Assembly: GCA_002342985.1 (NCBI GenBank)
Contig: DDRC01000082.1
Coordinates: forward strand, 20,137 to 36,054
DNA length: 15,918 nucleotides
Direction of reading: 5' to 3'
Origin: Flavobacteriales bacterium UBA2426
Lineage (GTDB): Bacteria > Bacteroidota > Bacteroidia > Flavobacteriales_F > PHOS-HE28
Shown here: positions 1 through 7,886 of the stretch, piece by piece
How positions within the stretch are numbered: position 1 is the first letter of the stretch
Layout of the letters: every line of letters begins with the position of its first letter
Program-made: the position numbers and the translations under genes
Notes under the pieces: generated by a model
Databases searched by the model: none
Told to the model about the DNA's origin: nothing
Seen by the model: the letters and a program-made list of their open reading frames with translations, nothing else

Positions 1-1
1 C

Positions 2-559
2 TTGAGCGCGACGCCCAATGGCGACATCGCGGTGCCTGCGGGCTACAGCGTGGTGTACGTGCTGACGAGCGGTGCCGAGCTGACGATCGTGGGTGCGGGC
101 GCTTCGCCGGAGTTCACGGTAGATGCCGAGGGCCTCTACACGATCCACACGCTGGTGTACGACCCGGCGACGCTGGACCTGGGCATCGTTGAGCTGGGCG
201 CGACCACGGGCGTGGATGTGCTGAATGCGGTGGTGGCCAACGGACTGTGCGCGAGCCTGGATGTGGCGGGCGCGGCCTTCAACGTGGTGGCCTGCGCTGG
301 TCAGAATGAAGGCCTCTCGCTCACAGCGTGGCCGAGCCCTGCCAACGACATCGTGCGGGTGACCGTCAGGAATCCCATGGTCCGCGCCGAGATGGGCATC
401 TACACCCTTCAGGGGGAACTGGTGATGCCGGTCCGCGCGCTTGCCAAGGGTGAGCAGACCATCGCGGTCGACGTCCAGGAGTTGCCGGTGGGCACCTATG
501 TGGTGCGCGTCATCGGAGGCGATCAGGTTGCCACGCAGCGCATCATGCGCATGGAGTAA
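2..559 (+). CDS. C-terminal part of a T9SS-secreted repeat protein (5' truncated by window edge)
   Basis: The reading frame is open from the left edge, so only the last 185 or so residues are visible; the TTG at base 2 is not taken as the real start. Residues about 105-185 form a type IX secretion C-terminal sorting domain: the entry motif AWPSPAND, an IYTLQGELV strand, LPVGTYVVRV and a short basic end (QRIMRME). This part directs export across the outer membrane and is normally cleaved. Residues about 5-100 are a beta-rich, Gly/Ala/Val-rich segment with the phrases GLYTIHTLVYDPATLDLGIV and CASLDVAGAAFNVVAC. From memory, such segments recur in tandem in very large Flavobacteriales surface proteins, so this may be the final repeat. 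The ligand or function cannot be told. The sorting-domain call is firm; the repeat idea is inference. Confidence 0.85.
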   Translation: MSATPNGDIAVPAGYSVVYVLTSGAELTIVGAGASPEFTVDAEGLYTIHTLVYDPATLDLGIVELGATTGVDVLNAVVANGLCASLDVAGAAFNVVACAGQNEGLSLTAWPSPANDIVRVTVRNPMVRAEMGIYTLQGELVMPVRALAKGEQTIAVDVQELPVGTYVVRVIGGDQVATQRIMRME

Positions 560-586
560 CGGGGGTAGGGCCCCGATAGGCCGGGT

Positions 587-622
587 CCGGGGGCGAAGAC
601 GAGCGATCGTCGGGTCCTCCGG
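587..622 (+). terminator. Imperfect hairpin after the T9SS protein gene
   Basis: CCGGGGG (587-593) can pair with CCTCCGG (616-622) with one G-U pair. Inside lies a perfect GACGA/TCGTC stem (598-602 with 607-611) closed by a GCGA loop. It begins 27 nt after the stop codon at 559. No T-run follows, so intrinsic termination is only a suggestion. Confidence 0.3.
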
Positions 623-681
623 ATCCGTGCTTTTCCAGAGGTGCTGTGCCGGGGCGAAGTCCTCCTCGCATTCCGGCGATC

Positions 682-699
682 GATGCCGTTTGCGGCATC
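682..699. other. Short perfect inverted repeat in the gap before the receptor gene
   Basis: GATGCCG (682-688) and CGGCATC (693-699) form a 7-bp stem with a TTTG loop. It lies in the 560-847 gap, in which I recognise no gene, riboswitch core or tRNA. It could be an operator or an RNA hairpin, or chance in GC-rich DNA. Confidence 0.2.
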
Positions 700-831
700 C
701 CGTGGCCATCGGTTCATCCGCCTGGCGCTGAAGGCCGCCGCGATTGGCAGGCTTCACCCGGACGCAGCCCGGAAGGAACGGTCCGTTCTGATTACCGTGA
801 TCGGGGTATTGCCCACCAGCTCGCCGGCAGG

Positions 832-839
832 GTGCTTTG
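832..839 (+). promoter_or_regulatory. Weak -7-like box before the TonB-dependent receptor
   Basis: GTGCTTTG matches the second half of the Bacteroidota -7 consensus TAnnTTTG but not its TA. It lies 8 nt before the ATG at 848, a spacing similar to better boxes elsewhere in the window. This is the only hint of a promoter seen for this gene. Confidence 0.2.
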
Positions 840-847
840 CAGCCGAA

Positions 848-3067
848 ATGAAGGGTCGCATGGAACGCGTGAGCGGATGGCGGAGCGCTTTGATGCTGGC
901 GTCAGCCTTATGGGTCAGCGGTGGGCTTCGGGGTCAGGAGGGCGATAGCGTGAAGGTGGTCGGCCTCCGCTCCGTGGAGGTGGTCGGCGATCGGCACGGG
1001 CATGCTGCAGCGCGGCTTCCCGAAGTCCACGAGACCCTGATCATGGCTGGCAAGAAGAACGAAGTGCTCCGCTTGCGCGCCCGTGAAGCAGACCTCTCCA
1101 CCAACCTGGCGCGCCAGGTATTCGCCAAAGCTCCGGGCATCACCGTGTGGGAAAGCGAAGGCTCGGGCATCCAGACTTCCATCGCGGCGCGCGGCCTCAG
1201 CCCGAACAGGTCCTGGGAGTTCAATGTGCGGCAGAACGGATACGACATCTGCGCCGAGGCATTCGGCTATCCGGAGGCGTACTACAGCCCGCCCTTGGAG
1301 GCGGTGGAGCGGATCGAGGTGATACGGGGCGCCGCTTCGCTGCAGTTCGGCCCCCAGTTCGGCGGGCTGGTCAATTACCGCATGAAGCGCGGAGCCCCGG
1401 ACAGGCTGGCCGCGGTGGAGCTGCGGCAGACCACCGGCTCCTACGGGCTCAGCAATACATACGCATCCGTGGATGGCACCTGGCGTCGCCTGTCCTATCA
1501 TGTCTTCCATCAGCGGCGCAGCGCCGATGGATGGCGGTCGAACAGCCGGTACACGACATCCGCCTCCGGCGCATCGGTGGCCTGGGCGGCCTCCGGCCGC
1601 TTGGAGCTGGGGCTCGAGTACACGCGCATGGATTATGTGTCCCAGCAGCCCGGTGGACTCACGGACCATGACTTACAAGTGGATCCGAGGTCGAGTCAGC
1701 GGGCCCGCAATTGGTTCAGCGCGCCGTGGAACGTGGCCGCCATCACGGCTGACCTCCGGCTCAACCCGCGCTCTCGGGCCAGCCTCAAGGTGTTCGGCAC
1801 GCTCGCCGAGCGCAACAGCGTCGGATTCCTCCGCCCGATCCAGGAGCCGGACACCTTCATTACCGCCCTCGGGTCATTCGCTCCCCGACAGGTCGATCGC
1901 GATGCATACGCCAATACGGGAGCCGAACTGCGCATCCTGCAGGGATTCAGCGCCGGGCGCGTCAAGGGCAACCTCTCCGCAGGCCTGCGGCTCTACCGGG
2001 GGCGCACGGACCGGCGTCAGCAGGGCAGGGGCACGGCGGGGAGCGATTTCGACCTTGCACTGACCGATGCTTTTGCCAGGGACCTGGCGCTAACGACGGA
2101 GAATGCTGCGGTATTCGCCGAGAGCCAGTTCAAGTTGGGCGAGCGCCTGAGCATCGTGCCCGGTGCCCGCATCGAACTGATCCGATCCGCCGTGCAGGGC
2201 CGGGTCGCCGCTCTGCCACGTGGGGAGCTTCCGCGTGATGCGCGCGAACGGCGCGTGGTGCTCTACGGCGTCGGTGCGGAGTATCGCGTCACCGCCACGG
2301 CTTCGCTCTATGCCAACTACAGCACGGCCTACCGGCCGGTGCTCTTCTCCGAGCTCACGCCGGCGGCCACCACCGACATCGTCGACCCTGCGTTGCGCGA
2401 TGCCAGCGGCGCCAACGCGGACCTGGGCTACAGGGGCAATATCGGCCGCTTCATCGCCTTCGATGCCGGCGTGTACCGCCTCGTGTACCGCGATCGCATC
2501 GGAACGGTGCAGCGCGACGGCGGCGTGTTCCGCACGAACATCGGCGACTCGGAGAGCCGGGGCGCGGAGGCCTATGCGGAGGCGGATGCCCTTGGCCTGC
2601 TGGCGCCGCACGGCCGCTGGGGAGCGCTCCGGGTCTTCGCATCGGTCGCCGTCATGAGCACGCGCTACACCCGTTGGAGCAACCCGGCGCTGGCGGGCGA
2701 TCCGGTGCGCGGCATCGAGGGCAAGCGCGTGGAGTATGCGCCCGAGCGCGTGGAGCGCTATGGGCTCACATATGCGCGCAAGCGGGTGTCGGTGACGGCG
2801 CTGGTCAACCGGGTCGGCGATGTATACGCGGATGCTGCGAATTCGGAGGCCCCCAACGGCGCCGCTACGGTGGGTCGCATCGATGCCTATCAGCTGCTCG
2901 ACCTCTCGGGGTCCTGGTTCCTGCGTGAGGGCGTCGAGGTCATCATCGGCGTCCGCAATGCCGGCGATGCGGTCTATGCCACGCGGCGTGCGGGCGGCTA
3001 TCCAGGCCCGGGACTGCTTCCGGGCGAGGGCCGCACGTTCTACCTGACGCTATCGGCCCGGCTCTGA
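848..3067 (+). CDS. TonB-dependent outer-membrane receptor, FecA-like
   Basis: This is a 739-residue outer-membrane beta-barrel receptor that would import a ligand, likely a ferric chelate, using TonB energy. Residues 1-30 look like a signal peptide (basic start, ALMLASALWVSGG, then GQEG). A LRSVEVVGDR stretch near residues 40-49 resembles the region before the plug. The plug follows, with PGITVWESEGSG, RGLSPNRSWEFNVRQNG, EAFGYPEAYYSPP and RIEVIRGAASLQFGPQFGG; this layout matches the FecA family. The rest is a barrel with alternating Tyr/Arg-rich strands, ending LTLSARL without the usual terminal aromatic residue. The frame is open back to 641, but only the ATGs at 848 or 860 place the signal peptide at the N terminus. 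There is no FecI/FecR or ABC transporter next to it, so the substrate is uncertain: iron-citrate, another siderophore, or something else. It converges on the adenine deaminase gene. Confidence 0.9.
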   Translation: MKGRMERVSGWRSALMLASALWVSGGLRGQEGDSVKVVGLRSVEVVGDRHGHAAARLPEVHETLIMAGKKNEVLRLRAREADLSTNLARQVFAKAPGITVWESEGSGIQTSIAARGLSPNRSWEFNVRQNGYDICAEAFGYPEAYYSPPLEAVERIEVIRGAASLQFGPQFGGLVNYRMKRGAPDRLAAVELRQTTGSYGLSNTYASVDGTWRRLSYHVFHQRRSADGWRSNSRYTTSASGASVAWAASGRLELGLEYTRMDYVSQQPGGLTDHDLQVDPRSSQRARNWFSAPWNVAAITADLRLNPRSRASLKVFGTLAERNSVGFLRPIQEPDTFITALGSFAPRQVDRDAYANTGAELRILQGFSAGRVKGNLSAGLRLYRGRTDRRQQGRGTAGSDFDLALTDAFARDLALTTENAAVFAESQFKLGERLSIVPGARIELIRSAVQGRVAALPRGELPRDARERRVVLYGVGAEYRVTATASLYANYSTAYRPVLFSELTPAATTDIVDPALRDASGANADLGYRGNIGRFIAFDAGVYRLVYRDRIGTVQRDGGVFRTNIGDSESRGAEAYAEADALGLLAPHGRWGALRVFASVAVMSTRYTRWSNPALAGDPVRGIEGKRVEYAPERVERYGLTYARKRVSVTALVNRVGDVYADAANSEAPNGAATVGRIDAYQLLDLSGSWFLREGVEVIIGVRNAGDAVYATRRAGGYPGPGLLPGEGRTFYLTLSARL

Positions 3068-3087
3068 GCGCGATGCCTGGATGCAGG

Positions 3088-3121
3088 CCGCAGCACGGAG
3101 GTGCGTCACTTGGTGCTGCGG
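3088..3121. terminator. Shared hairpin between convergent receptor and adenine deaminase genes
   Basis: CCGCAGCAC (3088-3096) and GTGCTGCGG (3113-3121) form a perfect 9-bp stem with a 16-nt loop. It lies 20 nt after the receptor stop (3067) and 14 nt after the deaminase stop (3136), so it could serve both strands. There is no T-run on either side. Confidence 0.45.
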
Positions 3122-3135
3122 GTGGTGCCGCAAGG

Positions 3136-4761
3136 TCAGGCGAGCAGCCGGAAAGAGTCCCCGTCGAAGAGCCCCAGGTCGCTCAGCTTCAGGTGAGGGA
3201 TGACCAGCAGCGCCATGAAGGAGAGCGTCATGTAGGGAGCGGAGAGCGACGATCCGAGGGCCTTGGCCTCACGGTCCAGCGCGGCATACGCATCGGCCAC
3301 GATGTAGGCGTCGGCATCGCTCATGATGCCGGCCACCGGGAGCGGCAGCACCCGGCGATGCGCTCCGTCCGCCAGGCTGATGCCTCCGCGATGCTCGATG
3401 ACGAGATTGATGGCGGCGCAGAGGTCCTCGTCGTTGGTGCCTACGGCCACGATGTTGTGGCTGTCGTGCGCCACGCTACCGGCGATGGCTCCGCGCTTCA
3501 GACCCGTGCCGGTGATCCAGGCCTTCGCGGGAGGAGCGTCGGCATACCGGTTCACGACGGCGATCTTCAGCAGATCCTTCTCCGTATCGGCAACCAGCGC
3601 GCCTTCGCGCACCGTGGGCGGCATCCAGCGCTTGCGGGTGATCAGCTGGCCATCGATGGCTTCGATGGCCAGCACATCGCCGGCAGTGGCCGGCATGCGG
3701 AAGTCGGCGGGGCGCTTCGGTGCGCAAGCGAAGCGGTTGGGTGCCGTGCAGGGCACGCGATCGATGAGGCTCCGGCCATCCGCGGCCACGAGGCGGCCGC
3801 TGATCCAGGTGCGCTTCACCCTGAAGCGCTCAAGGTCCTCCACCAGGATGAAATCCGCCGGATCGCCCACCCGCAGGCGACCGATGGATAGGCCGTAATG
3901 GAGGATCGGATTCAGGCACGCGGCCCGGAGCACCTTGAAGACGTCGATGCCGCGGGCCACCGCCCGTGCGCAGAGGTCGTTCACATGGCCTTCCACCAGG
4001 CTGTCGGGATGCTTGTCGTCGCTGCACAGCATCATGCGGTCGCTCCAGTCGTGAAGGAGGTCGATCAGGGCTTCGAAGTTCTTCGCCGCGCTGCCCTCGC
4101 GCACCTGCACGCGCATGCCCTGCTCCAGCTTGAAGCGCGCCTCCTCAGCGGTGAAGCACTCGTGGTCGGTGCTGATGCCTGCGCCGATGTACCGCGTTGC
4201 CGCATCGCCGTGCAGCCCTGGCGCATGCCCGTCGATCGGCTTGCCGAGGAGCTTGGCGTGGGCGATCTTCCGCATCACCTCGGCCTCCCCACTGAGCACG
4301 CCGGGGAAGTCCATCACCTCGCTCAGGTACAGCACTTCCTTCCGCGCAAGGAGGCGCGCCACCCCATCGCTGTCGATGCGGGCGCCCGCCGTCTCGAAAG
4401 CGGTGGCGGGCACGCAGCTCGGCGCGCCGAAGAAGAAGTGGAAAGGCACCTGGCGGCCATTGGCGATCATGTACTCCACACCGGCCTCGCCCAGCACGTT
4501 GGCGATCTCATGCGGGTCGCTGATCGTGCCCACCGTGCCATGCGTCACCGCCAGGCGGGCGAATTCGCTGGGCACGAGCATGGAGCTCTCAACATGGACA
4601 TGCGCGTCGATGAAGCCGGGGAGCAGGTAGCCTTCCGTGAAGCCCTTGGCCTCCGTGATGGAGGCGATGCGGCCATCGGCCACGCTCACCTCGGCGGGGA
4701 GGATGCACCGGCCCTCGATGTCCACGAGGCGGGCACGGATGGTGAATGCCCCGCTCTCCAT
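3136..4761 (-). CDS. ade: Adenine deaminase
   Basis: It hydrolyses adenine to hypoxanthine and ammonia in purine salvage, in the cytoplasm. The 541-residue length suits the family, which belongs to the amidohydrolase superfamily. Visible motifs (from the ATG at 4761): metal-binding PGFIDAHVHVESSM with His54 and His56, SDPHEIANV (81-89), GAPSCVPA (112-119), EVMDFPGV (148-155), DGHAPGL (177-183), STDHE (197-201) and CSDDKHPD (246-253). The C-terminal part has the family phrases GSVAHDSHNIVAVG and LPLPVAGIMS. An in-frame GTG at 4770 would add three residues and overlap the stop of the upstream DUF2167 gene as GTGA; with the ATG the gap is 5 nt. Either way the two genes look translationally coupled and co-transcribed. 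The identification is firm; the exact start is not. Confidence 0.95.
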   Translation of the reverse strand: MESGAFTIRARLVDIEGRCILPAEVSVADGRIASITEAKGFTEGYLLPGFIDAHVHVESSMLVPSEFARLAVTHGTVGTISDPHEIANVLGEAGVEYMIANGRQVPFHFFFGAPSCVPATAFETAGARIDSDGVARLLARKEVLYLSEVMDFPGVLSGEAEVMRKIAHAKLLGKPIDGHAPGLHGDAATRYIGAGISTDHECFTAEEARFKLEQGMRVQVREGSAAKNFEALIDLLHDWSDRMMLCSDDKHPDSLVEGHVNDLCARAVARGIDVFKVLRAACLNPILHYGLSIGRLRVGDPADFILVEDLERFRVKRTWISGRLVAADGRSLIDRVPCTAPNRFACAPKRPADFRMPATAGDVLAIEAIDGQLITRKRWMPPTVREGALVADTEKDLLKIAVVNRYADAPPAKAWITGTGLKRGAIAGSVAHDSHNIVAVGTNDEDLCAAINLVIEHRGGISLADGAHRRVLPLPVAGIMSDADAYIVADAYAALDREAKALGSSLSAPYMTLSFMALLVIPHLKLSDLGLFDGDSFRLLA

Positions 4762-4766
4762 TCTGA

Positions 4767-5672
4767 TCACCGCCGCTTACGGATGAAGAGGAACCAGATG
4801 CCGATCAGCAGCAGGAGGAGCCCGAGGAATGCCCCGATCGCCACCTTCACCGCAAGGCCGATCACCTCCTTCACGCGTTCGCGCGTCTTGCCATCGATCA
4901 GGCCGTCCAGGCCCTGGTCGGCAACGGCATCCGTGGCAGGGTCGAATTGCTCATACCGGTGGCCATCGTTGAACCGGGCCATGCCCAGGATCAAGGGCAG
5001 CTCGGCCTGCACCATCTCCAGATGGTCCATGCCTGACACGGCGTTGATCACCAGCACGCCATGGCGCCCAAGGATGCGGATGTTGTAGTTGAGCACGTTG
5101 CGGTCGCTGCTCTCGCTCACCATTTCCTTGGCCCAGTGCAGCGCTTTACGCTCCTTGTCATAGTACGGCGGCGCTGCCCAGCCCACCAGGAGGAGCGAAC
5201 CGTAGCCGTCGGCGCGCCGCTGTTCGTTGGCGATGCTGTCCTCGCGCAGCATCTCCTTGAGCTTCGCATCGTAGTCGATGCCATCGGCATCCTCATCGCG
5301 CACATAGCCGATGCGCTCGTAGTAGAGGATGTAGGACGGAACGTCGTCGTACACGCCAGCGTCGGCCGGCATCACCACGCCGAGCAGGTCCTCTGCGATG
5401 CCCGGCGGGTTCTCCCACACCTCCACCACGAGCTGCTCCGCCTGCTCTGCTCCCAGGAATTTGTAGCCCGGCGGCACGGTGAGGGTGGCGGCTCCCTCCG
5501 CCAGCTTAGCCTCACCCTCGACGAAGGCGAACGCGCCGATCAGCGAATCGATATAGGCTTCATGGTCGCGCTCGCCGTCATCGCTGTAGAGGGCGGTGCT
5601 GTCCTGCGCAAGCAGGCAGGCCGGCACCAGGGCGATCAGGAGCAGCGGCAGGATTCGGGGGTGGGTCTTCAT
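4767..5672 (-). CDS. DUF2167 family membrane-anchored protein
   Basis: A 301-residue protein of unknown function that matches DUF2167. Family-like phrases are VPPGYKFLGAEQAEQLVVEVWENPP, LLGVVMPAD, GYVRDEDADGIDYD, LLLVGWAAPPYYD, LHWAKEM, LNYNIRILGRHGVLV and YEQFDPATD, in that order. Residues 1-23 form a signal peptide. Near the C terminus lies one hydrophobic helix (VAIGAFLGLLLLLIGIWFLF) followed by RKRR, so the body should face the periplasm with a short cytoplasmic tail. The start is the ATG at 5672, which puts the signal peptide first; an upstream in-frame TTG at 5696 is less likely. A TTCCTTCG box lies 11 nt upstream. It is the first gene of a tight pair with adenine deaminase, but no functional link is known to me. 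Confidence 0.85.
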   Translation of the reverse strand: MKTHPRILPLLLIALVPACLLAQDSTALYSDDGERDHEAYIDSLIGAFAFVEGEAKLAEGAATLTVPPGYKFLGAEQAEQLVVEVWENPPGIAEDLLGVVMPADAGVYDDVPSYILYYERIGYVRDEDADGIDYDAKLKEMLREDSIANEQRRADGYGSLLLVGWAAPPYYDKERKALHWAKEMVSESSDRNVLNYNIRILGRHGVLVINAVSGMDHLEMVQAELPLILGMARFNDGHRYEQFDPATDAVADQGLDGLIDGKTRERVKEVIGLAVKVAIGAFLGLLLLLIGIWFLFIRKRR

Positions 5673-5683
5673 GGCTCTTGCGG

Positions 5684-5691
5684 CGAAGGAA
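5684..5691 (-). promoter_or_regulatory. Possible -7-like box before the DUF2167 gene
   Basis: On the minus strand this reads TTCCTTCG, followed by CCGC, and ends 11 nt before the ATG at 5672. It differs from the TACCTTCG box before the TlpA-like gene at one base. No -33 TTG at the right distance was found. Confidence 0.25.
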
Positions 5692-5928
5692 GGCAATGAT
5701 CAGCGGATGGCCGCGCCGGCCCTTTCCCGGCAATCCAGGTGCCGGTTACGCGCCCCCGGTGGGCGGGGCTGGCGGCGCTCTGGCCGCTGTCCGGCAGAAC
5801 GGGTCGCCTTGGTGGTGGAACAGGAGCGCATCGCGGCTGCTGATGGTGAACAGTGGGCGACCGTCACCGGCAGCGGGATGGCCCGCATGAGGACATCGCA
5901 CCGATGGCCACCAACAGAGGGTGCGCTT

Positions 5929-5945
5929 AACCCGGTGCACGGGTT
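5929..5945 (-). terminator. Small hairpin after dnaJ
   Basis: AACCCG (5929-5934) and CGGGTT (5940-5945) form a 6-bp stem with a 5-nt loop, 19 nt after the dnaJ stop. No T-run follows on the minus strand. Its place fits the end of the grpE-dnaJ operon. Confidence 0.3.
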
Positions 5946-5964
5946 GAAGGCGGCGGCCGGCCGA

Positions 5965-7092
5965 TCAGTGCCCGAACATCTCCTTCACCCGCTCGAAGAA
6001 GCCCTTGTCCTTGGCGGTGGGCCGCGGCTGGAATCCCGGGCTGTGGCGCAGCTTCTCCAAGGTCGCACGCTCCTCCTTGCTCAGGTCGCTCGGCGTCCAC
6101 ACCGCCACATGCACGAAGAGGTCGCCTTGGCCGTGGTGCTGCACGCTCGGGAGCCCCTTGCCCTTCAAGCGGAGGACATGGTTGCTCTGCGTGCCGGGAT
6201 CGATCTTCACCTTGGCCTTGCCGCTCACCAACGGCACCTCGATATGGGTGCCGAGCGCCGCATCCACCATGCTGATGAAGGCCTCGTGGTGCAGATTCAT
6301 GCCGTCACGTTTCAGGTCGGGGTGCGCTTCCTCCTCGATCACCACGAGCAGGTCGCCCGGAACGCCCCCGGCGGGGGCCTCGTTGCCCATGCCGCTGATG
6401 TTCAGCTGCATGCCCTCCTCCACGCCGGCGGGTATCTTGATCGGCACCACCACCTCTTCGCGCACCAGCCCGTGCTCATCGCTGCCCGGTGCACGCTTGC
6501 TCACGGTCTGCCCGATGCCGCCGCAGGCCGGGCAGGTGCTCACCGTCTGCATCTGTCCGATGAAGGTGCTCTGCACGCGCCGCACCTGGCCGCTGCCGCC
6601 GCACGTGCCGCAGGTGCCGTATTCGCTGCCCTTGGCGCGCACCAGCTTGGTCACCTTGATCTTCTTCTCCGCGCCGTGCGCGATCTCCTCCAAGGTGAGC
6701 TTGATGCGCACGCGGAGGTTGCTGCCCTTGACGGTGCGGCCGCGTGACCGCCCGCCGAAGCCTCCGAAGGCGCCTCCCCCGAAGGCATCGCCGAAGATGT
6801 CGCCGAACTGGGAGAAGATATCCTCCATGTTCATGCCGGCCCCGCCTTGGAAGCCCCCGCCGCCCATCTGCGGACCGGCATGGCCGAAGCGGTCGTACTT
6901 CGCCTTCTTTTCGGGGTCGCTCAGGATCTCATAGGCCGAGGCCGCTTCCTTGAAGCGCTCTTCGGCAGCCTTGTCCCCGGGGTTCTTGTCCGGGTGGTAT
7001 TTGATGGCCAGCTTCCGGTAGGCCTTCTTGATGTCGTCCGCGCTCGCGCTGCGGTCGACGCCGAGGACTTCGTAGGGATCGCGCTTGCTCAT
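5965..7092 (-). CDS. dnaJ: Chaperone DnaJ (Hsp40) with a single zinc centre
   Basis: The co-chaperone that delivers unfolded substrates to DnaK and stimulates its ATPase; 375 residues, cytoplasmic. The J domain occupies residues 5-70 with the essential HPD at 33-35. A Gly/Phe-rich linker spans about 74-116, including [20 protein letters not shown]. The cysteine-rich region holds only two CxxCxGxG motifs, at 161-168 (CGTCGGSG) and 187-194 (CPACGGIG), instead of four. At the places of motifs 1 and 4 the chain reads VRAKGSEYG and APGSDEHG, with no cysteine. In E. coli DnaJ motifs 1+4 bind one zinc and 2+3 the other, so one entire centre is gone while the other is intact. The C-terminal substrate-binding domains follow ([29 protein letters not shown]). 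It lies 44 nt downstream of grpE, in one operon. dnaK is not in the window. Confidence 0.96.
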   Translation of the reverse strand: MSKRDPYEVLGVDRSASADDIKKAYRKLAIKYHPDKNPGDKAAEERFKEAASAYEILSDPEKKAKYDRFGHAGPQMGGGGFQGGAGMNMEDIFSQFGDIFGDAFGGGAFGGFGGRSRGRTVKGSNLRVRIKLTLEEIAHGAEKKIKVTKLVRAKGSEYGTCGTCGGSGQVRRVQSTFIGQMQTVSTCPACGGIGQTVSKRAPGSDEHGLVREEVVVPIKIPAGVEEGMQLNISGMGNEAPAGGVPGDLLVVIEEEAHPDLKRDGMNLHHEAFISMVDAALGTHIEVPLVSGKAKVKIDPGTQSNHVLRLKGKGLPSVQHHGQGDLFVHVAVWTPSDLSKEERATLEKLRHSPGFQPRPTAKDKGFFERVKEMFGH

Positions 7093-7105
7093 TTCTGTTG
7101 TGCTT

Positions 7106-7119
7106 CCGGCTCGTGCCGG
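7106..7119 (-). other. Short hairpin in the grpE-dnaJ junction
   Basis: CCGGC (7106-7110) and GCCGG (7115-7119) form a 5-bp stem with a 4-nt loop, between the grpE stop and the dnaJ ATG. It is too small to argue strongly for termination; it might reduce or process the dnaJ message, or be chance. Confidence 0.2.
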
Positions 7120-7136
7120 GCCATGGTGTCCCGCAT

Positions 7137-7775
7137 TTACTCGCCCACTACCACCTTGGCGTAGCGAATCACCTTGTCGTGCAGCGTGTAGCCGTTCTCC
7201 ACCACGTCGATCACCTTGCCGCGGAGCTCATCGCTCGGTGCGGCCGCCTTGGTGATGGCCTCGTGGCGGTCCGTGTCGAACGGCTGGCCCTTGGCATCGG
7301 GCATCGGCTTCACGCCCTGGCTGCCGAGGATGTGGAGCAGCTTGCTCTGGATGAGGTGGAAGCCCTCCCGCACCACGGCGATGTCATCGGTCTTCCCGTT
7401 GCTGGCGATGGCACGCTCCATATCGTCCAGCACCGGCAGCAGGTTCTTGATGACGTTCTCGCCGGCGAACTGGATCAGGTCGATCCGCTCCTTCGCGGTG
7501 CGCTTGCGGAAGTTGTCGAACTCGGCGCTGAGGCGGATCCATTTGTCCTTCAGCTCCGCTGCATCCGCCCTCGCTGCGGCGAGCTCCGCGGTCAGCTCCG
7601 CGATGTCTTCGCGGCCATCCGCGGCGGAATCGTGCATCACATGCTCCGCAGCGGCTTCACTGGCCGCGCTGAGCGGGTCCCTTTCCGCTTCGTTCTGGGC
7701 ATCTGAGGGCAGGGCATGATGAGCCGCTTTGTCAGCAGCGGCATCGGCGGGACTGACATCCGGTCGTTCCGACAT
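7137..7775 (-). CDS. grpE: Nucleotide exchange factor GrpE
   Basis: GrpE releases ADP from DnaK and so resets the Hsp70 cycle. The 212-residue form from the ATG at 7775 begins with an acidic, Ala-rich low-complexity segment (about residues 1-55). A long helical coiled-coil part follows ([20 protein letters not shown]), then the conserved [15 protein letters not shown]. The C-terminal beta-wing domain has [30 protein letters not shown] and ends at VVVGE. Other in-frame starts are an ATG at 7802 (adding IFKKRRKT) and a TTG at 7844 just after a promoter-like box; I cannot decide between them from sequence alone. It is the first gene of grpE-dnaJ. No CIRCE-type inverted repeat was seen upstream, so control is not evident. 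Confidence 0.95.
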   Translation of the reverse strand: MSERPDVSPADAAADKAAHHALPSDAQNEAERDPLSAASEAAAEHVMHDSAADGREDIAELTAELAAARADAAELKDKWIRLSAEFDNFRKRTAKERIDLIQFAGENVIKNLLPVLDDMERAIASNGKTDDIAVVREGFHLIQSKLLHILGSQGVKPMPDAKGQPFDTDRHEAITKAAAPSDELRGKVIDVVENGYTLHDKVIRYAKVVVGE

Positions 7776-7851
7776 GGTCTTTCGGCGCTTTTTGAAGATC
7801 ATGAGCACAGGGTCAATCACGGTGCCAAGGGGCGCTCCGTTCAATGCGGCG

Positions 7852-7859
7852 CGAAGGTC
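7852..7859 (-). promoter_or_regulatory. Possible promoter-like box upstream of grpE
   Basis: On the minus strand it reads GACCTTCG followed by CGCCGC, similar to the TACCTTCG-CCGC box before the TlpA-like gene but lacking the first T of the consensus. It lies 76 nt before the ATG at 7775, and only 7 nt before an in-frame TTG (7844). Confidence 0.2.
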
Positions 7860-7886
7860 GGGGACTTTTTGGCAGCGTGGCGATAG

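Larger units (their letters stand above)
5673..5964. other. Intergenic stretch with an unexplained open frame
   Basis: About 290 bp between the dnaJ stop and the DUF2167 start. On the minus strand a GTG-initiated frame of 64 codons runs from 5940 to 5746 and reads in its middle GRPLFTISSRDALLFHHQGD, with mostly C or G in third positions, so it looks coding. It has no recognisable family, contains an arginine/proline-rich end and could be a decayed gene fragment or chance. I see no tRNA or riboswitch here. Confidence 0.25.

Noticed and set aside
641..847. N-terminal extension of the receptor frame back to 641
   Set aside because: It would bury the signal peptide 70 residues inside the protein; the ATGs at 848 and 860 place it correctly.
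560..847. Riboswitch or sigma-factor control element before the TonB-dependent receptor
   Set aside because: I looked for conserved cobalamin and TPP riboswitch core phrases and saw none; only two hairpins and a weak promoter-like box are present.
3898..5088. Long plus-strand frame opposite adenine deaminase
   Set aside because: It is the antisense shadow of clear adenine deaminase and DUF2167 genes, and shows no domain or start signal.
5596..6747. Long plus-strand frame opposite dnaJ
   Set aside because: His/Leu/Ala-rich antisense translation of dnaJ; no recognisable family.
7776..7886. CIRCE heat-shock operator upstream of grpE
   Set aside because: No TTAGCACTC-N9-GAGTGCTAA type inverted repeat is present.
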